DNA of 60,000 nt from positions 6,455,575-6,515,574 of the forward strand of contig OX442324.1 of NCBI GenBank assembly GCA_949358305.1, written 5' to 3'. Below the pieces are notes generated by a model, which saw only the letters and a list, made by a program, of their open reading frames with translations, was not told the DNA's origin and made no database searches. Shown here one piece after another: positions 1 through 13,179 of this stretch. Source of the stretch: Strigamia acuminata. Lineage: Eukaryota > Arthropoda > Chilopoda > Geophilomorpha > Linotaeniidae. How positions within the stretch are numbered: the first letter of the stretch is position 1; each line of letters begins with the position of its first letter. Position numbers and translations under genes: made by a program.

Positions 1-1200
1 CAAGTCAATGAACATACGCTAGACAGTCCACACACAAAAGCCAATCTCTTGTTTCAAGCGCATTTCAGTCGGATAACACTGCCGAGCAGCGACTACGTGA
101 CAGATTTGAAGTCCGTTTTGGATCAAGCGATTCGTATACTACAGGTGATAATTCGACGTAAGAATCTTTTAAAGAACAATTGATAACACACTCGATTGCA
201 GGCCATGCTCGACGTTGCGGCAGATCACGGTTGGCTGGCAACGGCCATTGGCGTGGCCAACATGATTCAAATGGTTCTACAAGCACGATGGAGGCATGAA
301 AACTCCATTCTCGCGTTGCCGCATTTAGAACCGCACCATTTGAATTGTTTCAAAAAGAAAATAATATCGCGTAATCGGAGGAGCAATCAAGTGCCAATAG
401 ACTGTCTTCCAGCCCTTATCAATTCGTGCGCGGGCAGTTACGAGGTTTTGGGGGGAATCCTCCGATGCGATTTGGATGAAAACCAAATCGATCAAGTTAG
501 AAGGCAGTGATTGTTAAATTTCTAAAAGTGTACTAACATCCACAAATTTGACTAGATTTATCAAGCGCTCAACAATTTGCCTCAAATCCATGCGTCGGTT
601 GCCGTGAATGGCTGGTGGGAAGGTCAATCCGACAAAACTGATTACACAGTTCCGATTAAGTGGACGAGTATGTTTGCTGCAGAATGTTTCCCAAAAAAGA
701 TTCAATTGTTTTATCTGTATTTTTTGTTGTTGTAATTAAGATGACGAAGAATGGGTTCCACTTCATGCTGACCAGGAATATTGGCTAAATATAAGCTTGC
801 TAAACCATACAAAGGTAGTGTGAACTTTTAAATATTCCATACCAGAGTGTGTTATTTGAATTTGCACTTCTTGTTGTAGAAACAAGATTCCCGTGCATAT
901 GCGCCTCGTTTTCCGAAACCGAAAGGCGAAGGTTGGTTTCTTATTCTGGGCGATGTTGAAAACAAGGAATTAATAGCACTGAAGCGTGTGGGTTTTATAT
1001 CGAAACGATCCACGATGCAGTTATCTTTCTTCACTCCACTAAGCGAAGGTCGGGTCGTGTATACGTTGTACATAATCAGCGACAGCTATTTGGGTCTAGA
1101 TCAGCAATACGATCTGCACCTCGAGATTATACCAGTCAGCCTCGAAGCTCAAGTCAATACCGAATTGATTTTGGGTGGTGATGTGGAAGAAGACTCATGA
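1..1200 (+). CDS. ASCC3: ASCC3 helicase, C-terminal end (partial)
   Basis: C-terminal part of activating signal cointegrator 1 complex subunit 3, a Ski2-like DNA/RNA helicase used in alkylation repair and ribosome quality control. The window opens inside the gene. Exons read 1-144, 202-495, 556-670, 741-814 and 880-1200, with GT-AG introns of 57-70 bp and frames that join cleanly; the boundary near 670 is the least certain. What remains is the second Sec63 domain: a helical part with ANLLFQAHFSR and NMIQMVLQARW, then the beta-rich end with GEGWFLILGDVE, ELIALKRVGF and SYLGLDQQYDLHLE. These match ASCC3 better than the paralogue SNRNP200, mainly through the GLDQQYD and QAHFSR wording. The stop is at 1198-1200 and an AATAAA lies near 1262. 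No helicase core is in the window, so activity cannot be judged. Identity is secure; the exact start of the visible part is set by the window edge. Confidence 0.93.
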
Positions 1201-2098
1201 TAATTAGAGTTTTTTTTTTTTTTTTTAATTTTAATGTCACTTTTCAATATTTTTGTTACGAAATAAAAAGTTACCTATTTGTTTTTGATCGGTTTATCAA
1301 TTTTTAACATTATTACAAAGTAAGAAATGAAAATTCAGCTTTGGCAAGTGTGGAAAGACGGGATAATTGGCCGATCTCCCCTTCTCCTTAACGAGTCTCC
1401 TCTTCTCATTTGTTGACGAGACAAATTGAATAATTTTTTTTTTATATTTAAAAAAATCGATATAATTAGGCAAGTAATTTGGTTCATTTAGTTCATCGTG
1501 GTGCTCAGTGATTGGTCAATAACTTGTTAGCACTTAATGTTTGGCTCTACTACTATTTTTGAGGTTGTTTATTTGTTTTTTTTTTGTTGTTTTTGTTTTT
1601 GTTTCTTTCTATTACTACAACTTTGTACGTGACGGTGACGTAATTGTCGAGCCCAATTCGTAATAGAAATGATTTGTCGGTGAAGGGACATAGTGCAAGA
1701 ACGATAGACTAAAAAGGGGGTGTTCTAATTGGGCAGCGATATGTTTTTGATGGGTGGGAGGGAGGTGAGGAGGGTGGAGGGGTGAAAAGGATACGCGACT
1801 ACGGAGTTAAGATGAAGAAAGAGCTGCCACAAGAAACAAAACCAGCGCCACGATGAGTTGAGTGTGTGCAATTGTCGTTGTCGCTCCAATTTTTGCCACG
1901 CGGGGAAAAAGGAACACCAGGCACAGGTGGCAACGGAGTGAGTTGAGTCCAGTGGGCGACCGATCGGATCGGCCGGGCCGCCGCACAGAGGAATGTTAAG
2001 AGTTTTAGCTGCCATTCAAGCGATCCACCTCGTATTACCAAGTGACCATTGACCCCCCCGAACCGAAATCCCTGTCCCAACCACACGCGTCGGTTTGT
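1201..2098. other. Convergent 3' flanks of ASCC3 and the LEV-10-like gene
   Basis: No coding exon could be supported here. The left part holds the ASCC3 3' end with an AATAAA near 1262 and a long T run at about 1211-1226. The right part, from roughly 1700, is likely 3' UTR of the minus-strand CUB gene. Open frames in 1725-2086 are proline/tryptophan-rich with no recognisable domain and are best treated as chance. Confidence 0.5.
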
Positions 2099-5000
2099 TT
2101 ATACACTGTCCACTGAGGAGAATCTTGCGCCTGCTGCATCACACACGTGACGATGGTGGACCTCGTGTGGATGTAACTCATCTCGTCGCCGCTTGTGTTT
2201 TCGATGACACCAGATGCAGATGCTCATCAGAATCAGAACCGAAACGCCCACGATCACACCCGTTAAAAGATACAGATCCAATTCAGAAATTTCTTCCGCT
2301 AAAAATTGAGAAGAAATGAGAAAAAAATCTTAACGGAATAGTTTTTGTGTTTTATGTACCTTGGACGTCATTTTGCTGGATATATTCGCACGCATCTTCG
2401 TCCGAGGTGTCGTTCAGACCGCAATTAGGAACGCGGTTGCATTGCAGCTGCTGAGAAATGCAGTATCCATTAATTGCGCATCGAAATCGGTCGCAATGAG
2501 GGCCTTCTCTGATCTCTGTCCAGACGGCGCGAAAGCTCACCGTCGTTTTTTCAGCGCTGACAAATCTTTAAATTTAAATAAATTCGATTGAGTTAAATTT
2601 TCAAAACAAATATCCGAATCTTGCGTACGAAATGCGAAGGACATTTTTTTTCGAGTGTATTTGCTGCGTTGATTCTGTTAGCCGATTCCCACATATTTCT
2701 AATGGATTCGCGTCTAAACTTTTCCATATTCGTATGACAGCATTTGGACAACCAACTTCATCAGCGCCTAAAATTTAAAAAAAAAAAATTATTACCTATA
2801 TCGAATAATTTCGTGCTCTGTTCACCTTCCGGCAGTGCGAACTCGGTGAAAACCAACAACACCCTATGATGAGGCTTCACGTAAATGTACCAATTACAAT
2901 ATCGGTTGCTTGTCATCGTGGTTTCCGGATGCCCGGGAGATGTCAGGATTCCATCTTCCAAATCGGAAATATTCTTACCGCAATCTAAATGTTTGAAAAT
3001 AATTGACTTAATTCGTGATACGAATTGAAATGGGCCTTGTAATTTTTACCTCCAAAAATGGAATCTTCGGATTGAAATATATAACGCGCCTTGAAACCAT
3101 TACCAACATCGGTTTTATCGGTATGGAACGAAACTCTCAACGTTTGACTTTCGAAATTTGTGACTATGGGACCTGGAGTTTTAATTCCGCAATAACGGCC
3201 TATCACCATCGGTGGTGCATCACTCAAAATGTTATCTATTTCGATCCAATCGTTTTGACACGAATTCCTGTAAAGAAATCAATTCATTTATCTATTTATG
3301 TGTATTTATTAACTCGACAAGTTAAGTCACTCACCCGTACTGAATGGTGGACAAAGTTTTGATGTTAATCGGTTCGAACGTTAATTTAATTTGTTGTCCT
3401 GGTTGAGCCTCCATCGTGTAGACGCAGCTTAAATTCGATGGGTAATTGCTCGGATGTCGTGGCGAATTAAATTCGCCGCTCACTTGACTTTCGCTCAAAT
3501 AAGTGAAATTGCACGAGCCATCGGGTGCAGCCGTTCCAGGCACCAGGTACTCTGGGAAAAATCAATTTTACTTGCAGTTTTGTTACTTCTCATGAGTCGT
3601 CTTTACCTGTTTCGAAGACGTATTTGGCCTTAAATCCCTGTCCTTGCGTTTTGCCACTATTGAACACCATGAACAGACGTGGTCCGTCCGACACTGTGGC
3701 AGGAGGCAAACCCCGACCGCAAAGACTGTGATCGTGTTTATCAAACTCTTGATTTTCTTCCTGACCGCGAAGATACAGCTTGAGATAGCTGTCCGTGCAC
3801 GTAGGATCGCTGTCAGGAATTTCAAACTTGTCAAACTCGAGACGAACTCGTTCTAAATTCTGCTGATCTTGTAATCCGTAAATGAAATATCGACAAATGG
3901 TATTAGGATGGTATAAAAATGGGTAATTGGGAGAGTACACGGTGCCATTTGATTCTTTTTTGCTTAAAATTGTTTGATCGCATTCAGAGCCTCTCATGTG
4001 CTCCCCGTCGTTATTTTGTATGAAACCTGCAAAAAACATTATTACGAAACAAATCCAAAACAGCTTGGTTAATTTTTAAGTTACCTAAATTGACATATCG
4101 TTCACTAAACTCGAAATTAGCGGAGAATCCTCGATTTTGTGAATCGGCAATTCTGTTTAAAGTGTTAAACTGGACGTATAAATTTTCTGTTGAAGAATAA
4201 ATTACAAGATTGCGTTGTTGAATACAATATCTGCCAATCACCGGGCCGGTGGAATCGGGGCCGTCGAATACTTTTATATAATCAAAAGGACAACTGTAAA
4301 CAAAACAAGCAAAAACATAAAATCACAATTTCCAATCAACGAATGAAAATATTTCTTTACTGTGGCCCTCCGTAGAAAAGATCAAAGTCCATAAATTCGA
4401 GTCGAACTCGCTGACCCTTATTTCCTAAAAATCTATAAAAGCAGTTGAGGTTCTTCGGGTAAACACCGGGGTAAGTCGGAGAGCAAAAATTGCCCTCCTT
4501 TTTTTCATCACTGCGAATTGTGAAGCCGCACGCCATATGAGGTGTCGGGGTTCCAATTTGAAAACGGGCTGCAATATAAATTCAATAAAGTAAATGATCT
4601 TGTTTCGGATCTGTGCATCAGTTGCTTGCTTCTCTTACATGCATCAATGAACTCGTACATGCCCGTGAACACGTCTTCATCCACAGTGGGTTTGTCGGTA
4701 TAGAAACCAATGATCAAAACATGATACATCGAAATTCTTTTTCGTGGCGGAATTCGGCCACAATAACGACCTCCGAATGGGGTCGTGATAAGATCCGAAT
4801 TAGGGTCATCAATTTCCGTATACAAATCAAGGTATTCGTGATTGCACCTGGAATAAAAAGCGTGTGCTGTTTATTTAGTATTGGAATTGGTAGAAAGAAA
4901 ATAAAAGAGAAGAAAAAAAAGTAAGAGAATTGAAAGAAAACTGCAACTCTTCATTCCACTCAACTACGCATGCACAATCAAAGCTCAGCCTCAATCTACA

Positions 5001-6142
5001 GCAACCATATTTTTTGAGGGACATACGAGGGAAAATGATGAGACCAATTTAAGATACTCACTCTGGATGAGTCCCTGCTGTAGATCCACTGTGTGAGCAA
5101 ACAGAAACCATGACTCGATTAAATGTGAATTTTGATAGTGAGTTGAAGTGGTTGCAGATTCCTGGAGTACTTCAAATTGGATTAATACTTACTCAGGTGG
5201 GGTGCCTCTGAGATTGAAACCAGTGAATGTGATTTGCACTCGTTCGTTGGTAGCTGCGATGAAGGTGTAAATACACTGGCGCGAATGGTTGGTTGGGTTC
5301 TTGAAATCCGGAGCATTAAAAGTACCATTCCGGGGCCCGTTAGGATTGCTGATGAACATTCGATCGCATTCTGACAAACAGACACAAATGAATACAACTT
5401 CATGTCAAAATAACCTGTCCGTTTTAGGCTTAAATCTAAAATCTTTTTAAATCTCTTTTCAAATCTATTAGCTTTATGTGTAATCGGTGTGACATTTGTA
5501 TTTAATAATACTGTTTATACAAATCTTTTTTTATTTTTTTTTTAAATTTAAATTTAATTTTTAACTTGAATTTTTAGGTACTGTTTGGGAATATGAAGTG
5601 ATACGAGACTGGGACGTACTTGGGGCCTTAGTGGTGGTTGGGAAGGGAAGCGGAGGGTGGAGCGTTGAGTCATGGGACAGCAAAATGGGATCTCCGCTCA
5701 CTGAAGTCTGGTCTGCAGCGACTAAAAAAACAGAGCAAAATATAAAAATAAAAAATAAAAAAATAGATTTATGATTAAAAAAACCAAGTATACACGCTAC
5801 TACGTAAGTAAACATACGGTACTCAAAGAACCAAACAAAGTAAATGGCTCCTGGAGGGAAAACAAAAACCGTGCAACTGACCACTGCAAACGACACGGCA
5901 CGAGTGAGCTCCGAATCAAATATTTAAAATATATATTTTTGTGCAATTTGTAAAAATAAATGAACAAATAAACAAATAAACAAATAAATGAACTCGCTCG
6001 TTTAATGTAGATATTAAAAATTGCTAAATTTCAAATTGGATTCAAACTTACCAACATGATCGTTGTATTCCAACGCCAAAACAACGGCAACCAAGGCCAA
6101 AGTGTAAGTACTAAGAAAGCCAGTTGCTCCACATTGGACCAT
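2099..6142 (-). CDS. LEV-10-like transmembrane protein: 5 CUB + LDLa
   Basis: Predicted single-pass synaptic membrane protein of about 870 residues. Fourteen exons read 6142-6052, 5721-5620, 5370-5193, 5088-5062, 4847-4639, 4568-4361, 4293-4085, 4026-3607, 3551-3335, 3267-3050, 2984-2796, 2767-2629, 2565-2360 and 2298-2099, all with GT-AG introns and matching phases. Order: signal peptide (LALVAVVLALE); Ser/Thr/Pro-rich linker; CUB1 from ECDRMFISNP; CUB2 from CGFTIRSDE; CUB3 from ECDQTILSKKE; CUB4 from SCNFTYLSES; CUB5 from DCGKNISDLEDG; one LDL-receptor class A repeat (CDRFRCAINGYC...CGLNDTSDEDAC); a membrane helix (LLTGVIVGVSVLILM); and a short basic cytoplasmic tail ending VDSV. Five CUBs plus one LDLa plus a membrane helix is the layout of C. 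elegans LEV-10, which clusters acetylcholine receptors; NETO proteins have only two CUBs. Exon 4 is a 27-base microexon inside CUB1. A clustering role is inference from family. Confidence 0.88.
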
Positions 6143-8143
6143 TTTGCAAACACCCTCTGCCAGACCTACGAGAAATAAAGCACATAAAACAAAATAAAAA
6201 ATAAAAAAAAAACAGGAAAATGCTTCTAGCTTAACTGAAATAAAATATTTATTTTTTCGTTTACTTCGTTAAGAAATTAGATTAGCTAATGTCATAGCCC
6301 ACCAAATTCGGACATTGTTTGTCCCTTTAGCTTCGCTGCGCTTCACCAAAAACATGAAATTTAATTTCTTATTGAAACAAGCACACAAGAACAAATCAAT
6401 TTCACTCCACTGATTATTGTGCTCCACAAAAAATAAATAAAACATATATAAAAGAACTTTCATATTAAAAATAAAATTTAGGTACAAATGAACAAAATTT
6501 AAATTTTTAAACCCCCAAAACCATATCCACTTAAATCGCTTCAACTGTCGAGCATTGCTTGCGGTATGTGAAGGGAAGCTTCTCATTTACATTCACAGCG
6601 GTGCTTTCACGTTTGAACCCACATATTTGTACAAACAGAAAACCGTTAATAAAGTCTACACAAATCTAAAATACAACTCCCATTCTCACCCCCATCCTCC
6701 AATTCCCGAACACAGTCCTAATCCCTTTCTCTCTTTCTCTCTCTCTCTTTCTCTCATTTTCTCCTCCCCCATTTTTGTTTATATCAGTGTTAAAAAATAA
6801 TTTTTTTGACTGTGCACTGATTCGATCAAATGTCGGTTGGACCCATTTTAAGTAGCCCATCCAATATGGAGGCAGTTTTCTTCCGCCGGAATTGGTGTTC
6901 GGCAAAATGGGTTCGACTTACGTCAGTGGGAGTTTGAGGTTGGAGAGCGTTGGCTTTCCTTGTGCTCGCGGTCATGGGTCTGCTCATGCCTCGACCAAAG
7001 CGGGCGGATTTGTTCCCGCGAAGCCGTCTCCGTGCTGGGAGACTAAGGTTTCAATGTGTTTCTTCGGAGGGTCTAGGACCGGGCCGAATGGATGAGAGCA
7101 GCGAGCATTGGCCTTTATCCGCCGCTCGGATCTTTCTTTTCCCTTCAATTTCTTCGTTCTTCCCTACTCTCTCCTCGCGCTCTCTCTCTCGTTTTCGGAT
7201 GGATGAAGGTGGGCGTAGTCACGACTCACAAATGAAACGGAAAGAACGCCCCCTACAACACCGACACGACACGACACACCAACCCGACCGAATAGCCTCG
7301 TCCACTGTTTATTTTTACTTCGTGCGGAGCCGGTCCGATTTAATCGGAAAATAAATTATTATAATTATTATTTTTTTTTTTGGGTTAGAAAATATTTTTA
7401 ATTTGACCGTCACCTTTTTATTTTGTTTATTTAAGAATTGTAAATCGGAATTAAAAATGTAATTTGTACATTTTTCATTGCAACTGCAAGCGATTAGTCT
7501 GCCCGCATTAAAACTGCAGAGCAGCATCAATCCGGTTCAGCATCCTCATCCTATACACTACATTTCATCCCGGCTGAGGTCGCTTCGTTCTCACATTTTC
7601 TTATTTCTGACACTAGGTGGTGGGAGTTGTTTGATTCGTTGTTATGTTTGATATTCAGTCGTTTTACAATAAGATTTGTAGAATTTGCACACGTGCATTC
7701 AATGGTGTGGAAGTTGTTTTCTTGTTTCCATTCATAACAATTATTCAAAAATTAAGAATTAAAAATCTTGCTTAAAATGAATATGGTTTCATAGTGTTTT
7801 CTTTAAAGAAAAAAAAAAAAAAAAAAACGGATTCGATGACCTCGATTCGAATGATTGAAAGAACAATAATAATAATCAATTTTTAAAAAAATAAATCAAT
7901 AAAAAAAAATAATTGAAATAAAAACGACACTTATTTATGACGTAGAAACGCACCAGCGTATGCGCGTATGCGCGTTGTCGAATTACGTTTCTGTGGGATT
8001 GTTATGTACTCGCCGGATGGCGCCAGCTGGAAGCTTACTCTCTTGCAAATGGAGTAAACGATAAATCTGTTAAAAGTTTTTAATTTATTTTACTGCATTA
8101 AATTACATTTTATTTTATGAGATCCTCTTATTACAATAGTTAA
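6143..8143. promoter_or_regulatory. Divergent 5' region between the LEV-10-like and SENP genes
   Basis: Two kilobases with no supported coding exon. On the minus strand an acceptor (CTCGTAG at about 6166-6172) precedes the LEV-10-like start by about 23 bases, and a strong donor GTAAGT (reading 6921-6916 on the minus strand) marks a likely 5' UTR exon ending at 6922, giving a roughly 750-bp leader intron. A CT-rich tract lies at 6724-6770. Close to the SENP start, 7955-7978 holds GCGTATGCGCGTATGCGCG, alternating purine-pyrimidine DNA resembling NRF1 sites. The rest is AT-rich with an A run near 7809. Confidence 0.4.
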
Positions 8144-11100
8144 ATGGAAAGTATAAACTCAAAATATACCCCTGGACATTTCCTGAAGAAGGCGCTCAAA
8201 AAGAGCGAAAGTGGCCTGAAAAGCCAACCCGACGCGTCCGTAAGTGCGAGGATAAACAACTAAACACCCATTTCACATTATATGTATTTATTTGCATTGT
8301 TTAGCGCGATGACTTCTTCGAACGTTACAAGCACTCGTTGCAGTCGAAGAATTCCCGACGTATGTATTTGCTCATAAAATTACACACCAACAAACATGAC
8401 AATCTCAATTTTTCCAGCCAAATCTCAGAATTCGAGCAGCGGTTTAAACTTACGTCCAGTCTTGCGGTAAGAATTCGCCCGAAAACGAAGTTTATTCGAA
8501 CGAATTAATCGCTGATTTTATGCTGCAGATCTGGGAATGAGCACACTGTTATTCGGTATACACATAATAACAAGGATGGCATTCTGCAGCCGCTGAACGA
8601 AAAGAGTGGACTGTTACAGTTAAATGGACCTCAGTGCAAGGAAACTGAAATTGTAAATAATTTCGGAAACCAGTCGCAAAGTTTGTTACTTACATATTTT
8701 TTTTTATTTTTTTTATTATAGGATTGTACTAAATACTGTGTGTGTGCAAATTGTGGGTCGTTTAGTCAAGATTTTCACACTTGTGATCGCTGCGACAAAC
8801 TGCTACCGCCTAATTCTAAAATGTATCGAAAGGCGGGGAGAAATTGTGACGGAAATATTGTAACATCATCTACGGATGCGAGCAAATTTTACAGTAGCAA
8901 AATTAAGGATCAAGTTTATCAACGAAATTATCCGATGAAGCAGGTGCAACCTGCAGCAAAAAGATTAAATGACGAACCTGGTTTGTTCAAAATTCAGAAA
9001 TATTGTGTGTCAATTCGTTTTAATTTTATTTGTATTGCAGTTTGTTTGACTATATCATCGGATGAGGAAGAGCAAAAGTCTATAGACACTGTCACATCTC
9101 CGGAAATAAAATCTTCGGTAATTTTTTTGTTTGTTTGTTTGTTTGTTTTAAAAAAAAAGATTACCAAATTTATGACAATTTTTTTTTAAATCTGTAGGTA
9201 CCGGTAATTCGATATCCACAAAATAATTACCCTGTGAAACGAACAAGAATATTTGCTGAAACTCCCAGTAATATTCCGATTTCAAATGTGAATTTAAAAT
9301 GTCGTAGCATTCGTATAGGATCGTTTAGATACGTGCCAGATTTACCTGTGATTATGTCGAATAATGAAATTCTTTTCCACGCTTCTCTCGTTAATGGTAA
9401 ACACTCAACCATTTCGAATGCCATAAATTTATTTGTCGGTCTCTTATAGGTAAATGTAATATCAGTATCCTATTGCGACTCGAAGATATAGTGGAAGTGC
9501 GCTATCACATCGGCAGCGAAATGCCAGTATTTTTTATTGAAACGACCCCGTCATGTGCTAGTGGCATCTGTACCAAGTTAAATATGCACGAAGATAGTGA
9601 TGTATACTTCAATCCGGCTGCTATTAGTAGGTTATCGATGATTTATGGCGAATTTATTGTAATGTAAATGAATATCTTTCAGTTGAAACGCAAAAAAGGA
9701 TAACCATTTTACCCGAGAAAGTGGCAAATGATCAAAAAATAGCTTTGTTGGCTATATTTCGGAGTTTTAAAAAAGAAATAAAAACCAACGACATTTCATA
9801 TCCTGAAGCTAACAAAATATTAGTGCAGTCAACCCCGCAAGTAATATATATATTTTTTAAATCTATAATTCTAGATAATTAATTTTATACTCAATATTCA
9901 TTTCGTTGCAGGAAACTGCTGTAGCGCCTGCCGTGTCTAGTACTAATGGGAAAAATTACTATCAGATGGAATTTAAATCTCCAGCAGTTACAAAGTTCGA
10001 AAGAAACGTTTTGAAAATATGAAATTGAAGCTTATTATATTTATTTTTCTTTTTTTCCCAATTTGTAGAATGATGACTTACCCGCCACCGCCTCAGACTG
10101 GCGGAATCACTATTACAACGGAAGATTACAGTTGTTTGGAAGAGGGAGAATTTCTTAATGATGTCATCATAGACTTTTATCTTAAGTAAAACCACTAGTT
10201 GATGAGAATTGAATTTTAAACGTAATTTTTATAATAATTGTTTTGTAACGACAGATACTTAGTTCAAAACAAGCTAAGCGAAGCTGATCGTCAACGAACA
10301 CACATTTTCAGCTCGTTTTTTTGGCGCCGTCTTACTCAGAGAGCCAATCGTAGAACAAGTACATCCGAAGAGCCTAAATTACCGTAAGCAACTAAAACAA
10401 ATTGAGAAACTAGCAATGTTATATTTTTATTGTGTACTCGTTTAGTCCGGCCGAACAAAGGCATAATAGAGTGAAAACGTGGACACGCCATTTGGATATT
10501 TTTAAGAAGGACTTCATAATAATACCGATAAATGAACACTTACATTGGTTTTTAGCGGTTATATGCTTCTCCACACTGGATGCGCCTCAGCCGCTATCGG
10601 AATACAAAACTAATTCGTCTTCGAATGAAAACAACTCTGGTATTTCACATTTGTTCGATAACTCGTCATTTAATTCTTGTTAATTTACATAAACGTTAAA
10701 CAGAATCCCCTCGGCCACCTGATCAGATTGAAGATGAAAAAGAATCAAGAGATTGGATCCCTAACATTGATGAAGTATGGGATTGTTTTGTTTACCGCAT
10801 CTGTAATTGATTAAGCATTTATTTTAAGGAATCGTTGATGGAAGATGACGAAGAAAATTCCTCATCCACAAATCCACTCAATAATGGCCTACAGGTTGAA
10901 GAAGACGGATCCAATGTGTCAACACCAAACGCGAATCCACCAATCGTGCAGTAAATTTCAATATCAAACGACGTTTTTTGAACGAATTTATAATTTTGTT
11001 TATTACACTTTTCGCTATAGGCCGTGTATACTCATATTCGATTCACTATTGAGAGGAAATCACGGCAGAATCGTGTCAACTTTAAGAGAGTATGTTCAGA

Positions 11101-11507
11101 TTCATTACGAATACATTCAATATCCGTCCCCTTATTTATTTTATTCATTGAGCCAGGTATCTGCGATTGGAGTGGAGTGTTAAAAACGGAAACGTTCGTA
11201 CTTTCGAGAAAGAGAGAGTGAAGGGATCAGTTCCCAAAGTTCCACACCAGGATAACAACAGCGATTGCGGGATTTATCTCCTACAATACGTGGAGAGCTT
11301 TTTCGAGGTATGTTGAAAGACTTAGCTCAAAATTTTTGTTTTATTTATGTTTATTTTTACTTTTAGGACCCAATTAAAGACTTCAGCATTCCGATTTCTA
11401 ATTTACAAAACTGGTTCAGTAAGGATATAGTAAACAACAAGCGTACTGAAATACAGCAGCTTATTCTTCAGTTAAAAATACAAGAAGAAAATAGCTCTGG
11501 CTCTTGA
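8144..11507 (+). CDS. SENP6/7-type SUMO protease
   Basis: Cysteine protease of clan CE (ULP/SENP, peptidase C48) that trims poly-SUMO chains, probably nuclear; about 756 residues. Eighteen exons: 8144-8239, 8305-8359, 8418-8466, 8529-8652, 8722-8980, 9041-9117, 9198-9396, 9450-9626, 9683-9840, 9912-9994, 10069-10185, 10255-10383, 10446-10639, 10704-10774, 10829-10950, 11021-11089, 11157-11307, 11367-11507. The N-terminal half is low in recognisable domains apart from a cysteine cluster [11 protein letters not shown]...[10 protein letters not shown]. The catalytic domain begins at [13 protein letters not shown] and has [16 protein letters not shown]. The triad is visible: His in HLHWFLAV, Asp in CILIFDSLL, Cys in [17 protein letters not shown]. 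An acidic Ser/Asn-rich insert of about 100 residues separates His from Asp, the split-domain hallmark of SENP6/7 rather than SENP1/2. Enzyme appears intact. The start is the first ATG in an open first exon; an upstream coding exon is possible. Confidence 0.9.
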
Positions 11508-11734
11508 TAAATTATTGACATTTATCATTTATATGTATAATAAATTACTAGTACATTATTTTTTTCTTTTTTTTATTTAAGTGTCTTATTTATTCATTTT
11601 TACCAATCATAGTTAGCTATTTGGAATAAGATGTTATAAATTGACTGCCAAAACAACAGGTCGCTGTAGTGTGAAAAAAAATAAATCAATAAAACTTTAC
11701 TAATAAAATTTTTAAAAAAAAATTAAAACTGGTG

Positions 11735-12788
11735 TTAATGGTTCTTGAAGTATTTTAATTTGTCGGCTGGATTAGGAATTATCTGCAAAAAAAAAATTTA
11801 TCTTAAGTAAAATTTATAATTTATTACAAGTTTTTTTGGTGTAATTTTACCGTGTCTTCTCCCGGTTTCCAACCAGCCGGACATACTTCCCCGAATTTGT
11901 CGGTATATTGAAATGCTTGAACCAGTCTCAAAGTTTCATCGACTGACCGTCCCACTGGCAGATCGTTCATAGTTATTTGGCGAAGAATTCCTTTGTTGTC
12001 GATGATAAAAAGACCCCTAGAACGACAGAAATGGAGAATACGGTAAAGGTAAACCGATAGAATACCATAATCTAACAAATTCTGTTTATTAACCTCAATG
12101 TGTGGCCCGCACTTTCCATTATTACACCATAATCTCTCGAGATCTTTTGATTGAGGTCTGAGAGTAATGGTATTTTAATTGGACCTAAGCCACCTTCTTT
12201 TCGGGGAGTTTTAATCCTGCAATTAACTGAAATTAACGCTGGTTCTGCGTCGAATTTACCATCAATTTTACCAAGCTAAATGTGTGAAATGGGAATCGAC
12301 GGAACACGCCACAACTTCAGTATTTATTGCTCGAAACTCCTTTATTCGATCACTAAATGCGATGATTTCGGTGGGGCAAACGAAAGTGCTGCAATAAACG
12401 ATGTGAATTTTAATTTCAAGCATCCACAAGACGTAATAATTGTATTAAAAGAACTTACAAATCCAACGGATAAAAGAAGAAAACTAAATATTTCCCACTA
12501 AAATCCTTCAACTTGAGCTCCTTAAACTCTTGATTCACAACAGCCGTCCCGTCCCAATCAGGAGCTGGTTTGGAAACTTAAAAGAAAAAGATTGTTACTT
12601 TATTTTTGACTGCGCCATCAACTTTACCTACTTTGAGCTTTGCTCCAAACTAGCGAATTTTCTGCACCCGACTTTGAGCTATCTTGAGGATAAACGTGTC
12701 CATCGCCAAACTCCTGACACGCTTCATCCACACTTTTTGCAGCTAAAACTAACGTGAAAAAACTGCACGCGATGATAAACAACTTCAT
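11735..12788 (-). CDS. PRDX4: Secretory-pathway 2-Cys peroxiredoxin (Prx4-like)
   Basis: Thiol peroxidase that reduces hydrogen peroxide, about 242 residues. Six exons on the minus strand: 12788-12632, 12576-12459, 12388-12272, 12216-12094, 12016-11851 and 11782-11735, phases consistent. A clear signal peptide ([16 protein letters not shown]) is followed by a short extension and the peroxiredoxin fold. The peroxidatic cysteine lies in DFTFVCPTE and the resolving cysteine in [18 protein letters not shown] and the C-terminal YF (KLKYFKNH) are both present; in this family they mark enzymes easily inactivated by over-oxidation. Signal peptide plus these motifs point to the ER/secreted Prx4 type rather than cytosolic Prx1/2. 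The stop lies about 230 bp from the SENP stop (convergent), and the start is 391 bp from NUDT18 (divergent). Confidence 0.93.
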
Positions 12789-13179
12789 TGTCCACGTTGC
12801 GATCCAACCGTTTTCATGCAGATTGAGTGAGACGTGTCAAACAGATGTTCACACACATGAATACCGCCGATCCAACACACAGCGCCGGACAAGACGATAA
12901 ATAAACAAAACAACCGCGCACCTAAAGCGAGCTGCACGACCGCAGCGACATCTATTTTATTTCTATTCAATGTGCATTTATAGTATATGGTCTATTGCCC
13001 TTATCTCAACAAAAAAAACTGACATACTATGCAAGCACACCCTTTAGTGAGTTTAAATATGTGTGGTTGGTCCGAGTTTTTTATATTAATGTTTTGCTTC
13101 GCAGGATTGCCCGAGGCAACGAAGATGACTCGCCCAGTGAATATTTTCTTGGGTGTTATATTAAAAGTATGATAGGAAA
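12789..13179. promoter_or_regulatory. Divergent promoter, peroxiredoxin / NUDT18
   Basis: A 391-bp spacer between two head-to-head start codons, most likely a shared promoter. GC-richer stretch at about 12890-12955. No exon or known motif recognised with confidence. Confidence 0.4.

Noticed and set aside
1725-2086. Pro/Trp-rich open frames after the LEV-10-like stop
   Set aside because: No domain, and the gene's own stop with intact C-terminus lies at 2099; more likely 3' UTR.
5582-5619. Longer version of LEV-10-like exon 2 ending at a GTACCT donor
   Set aside because: It breaks the phase into exon 3; the GTACGT donor at 5619 keeps the CUB1 frame.
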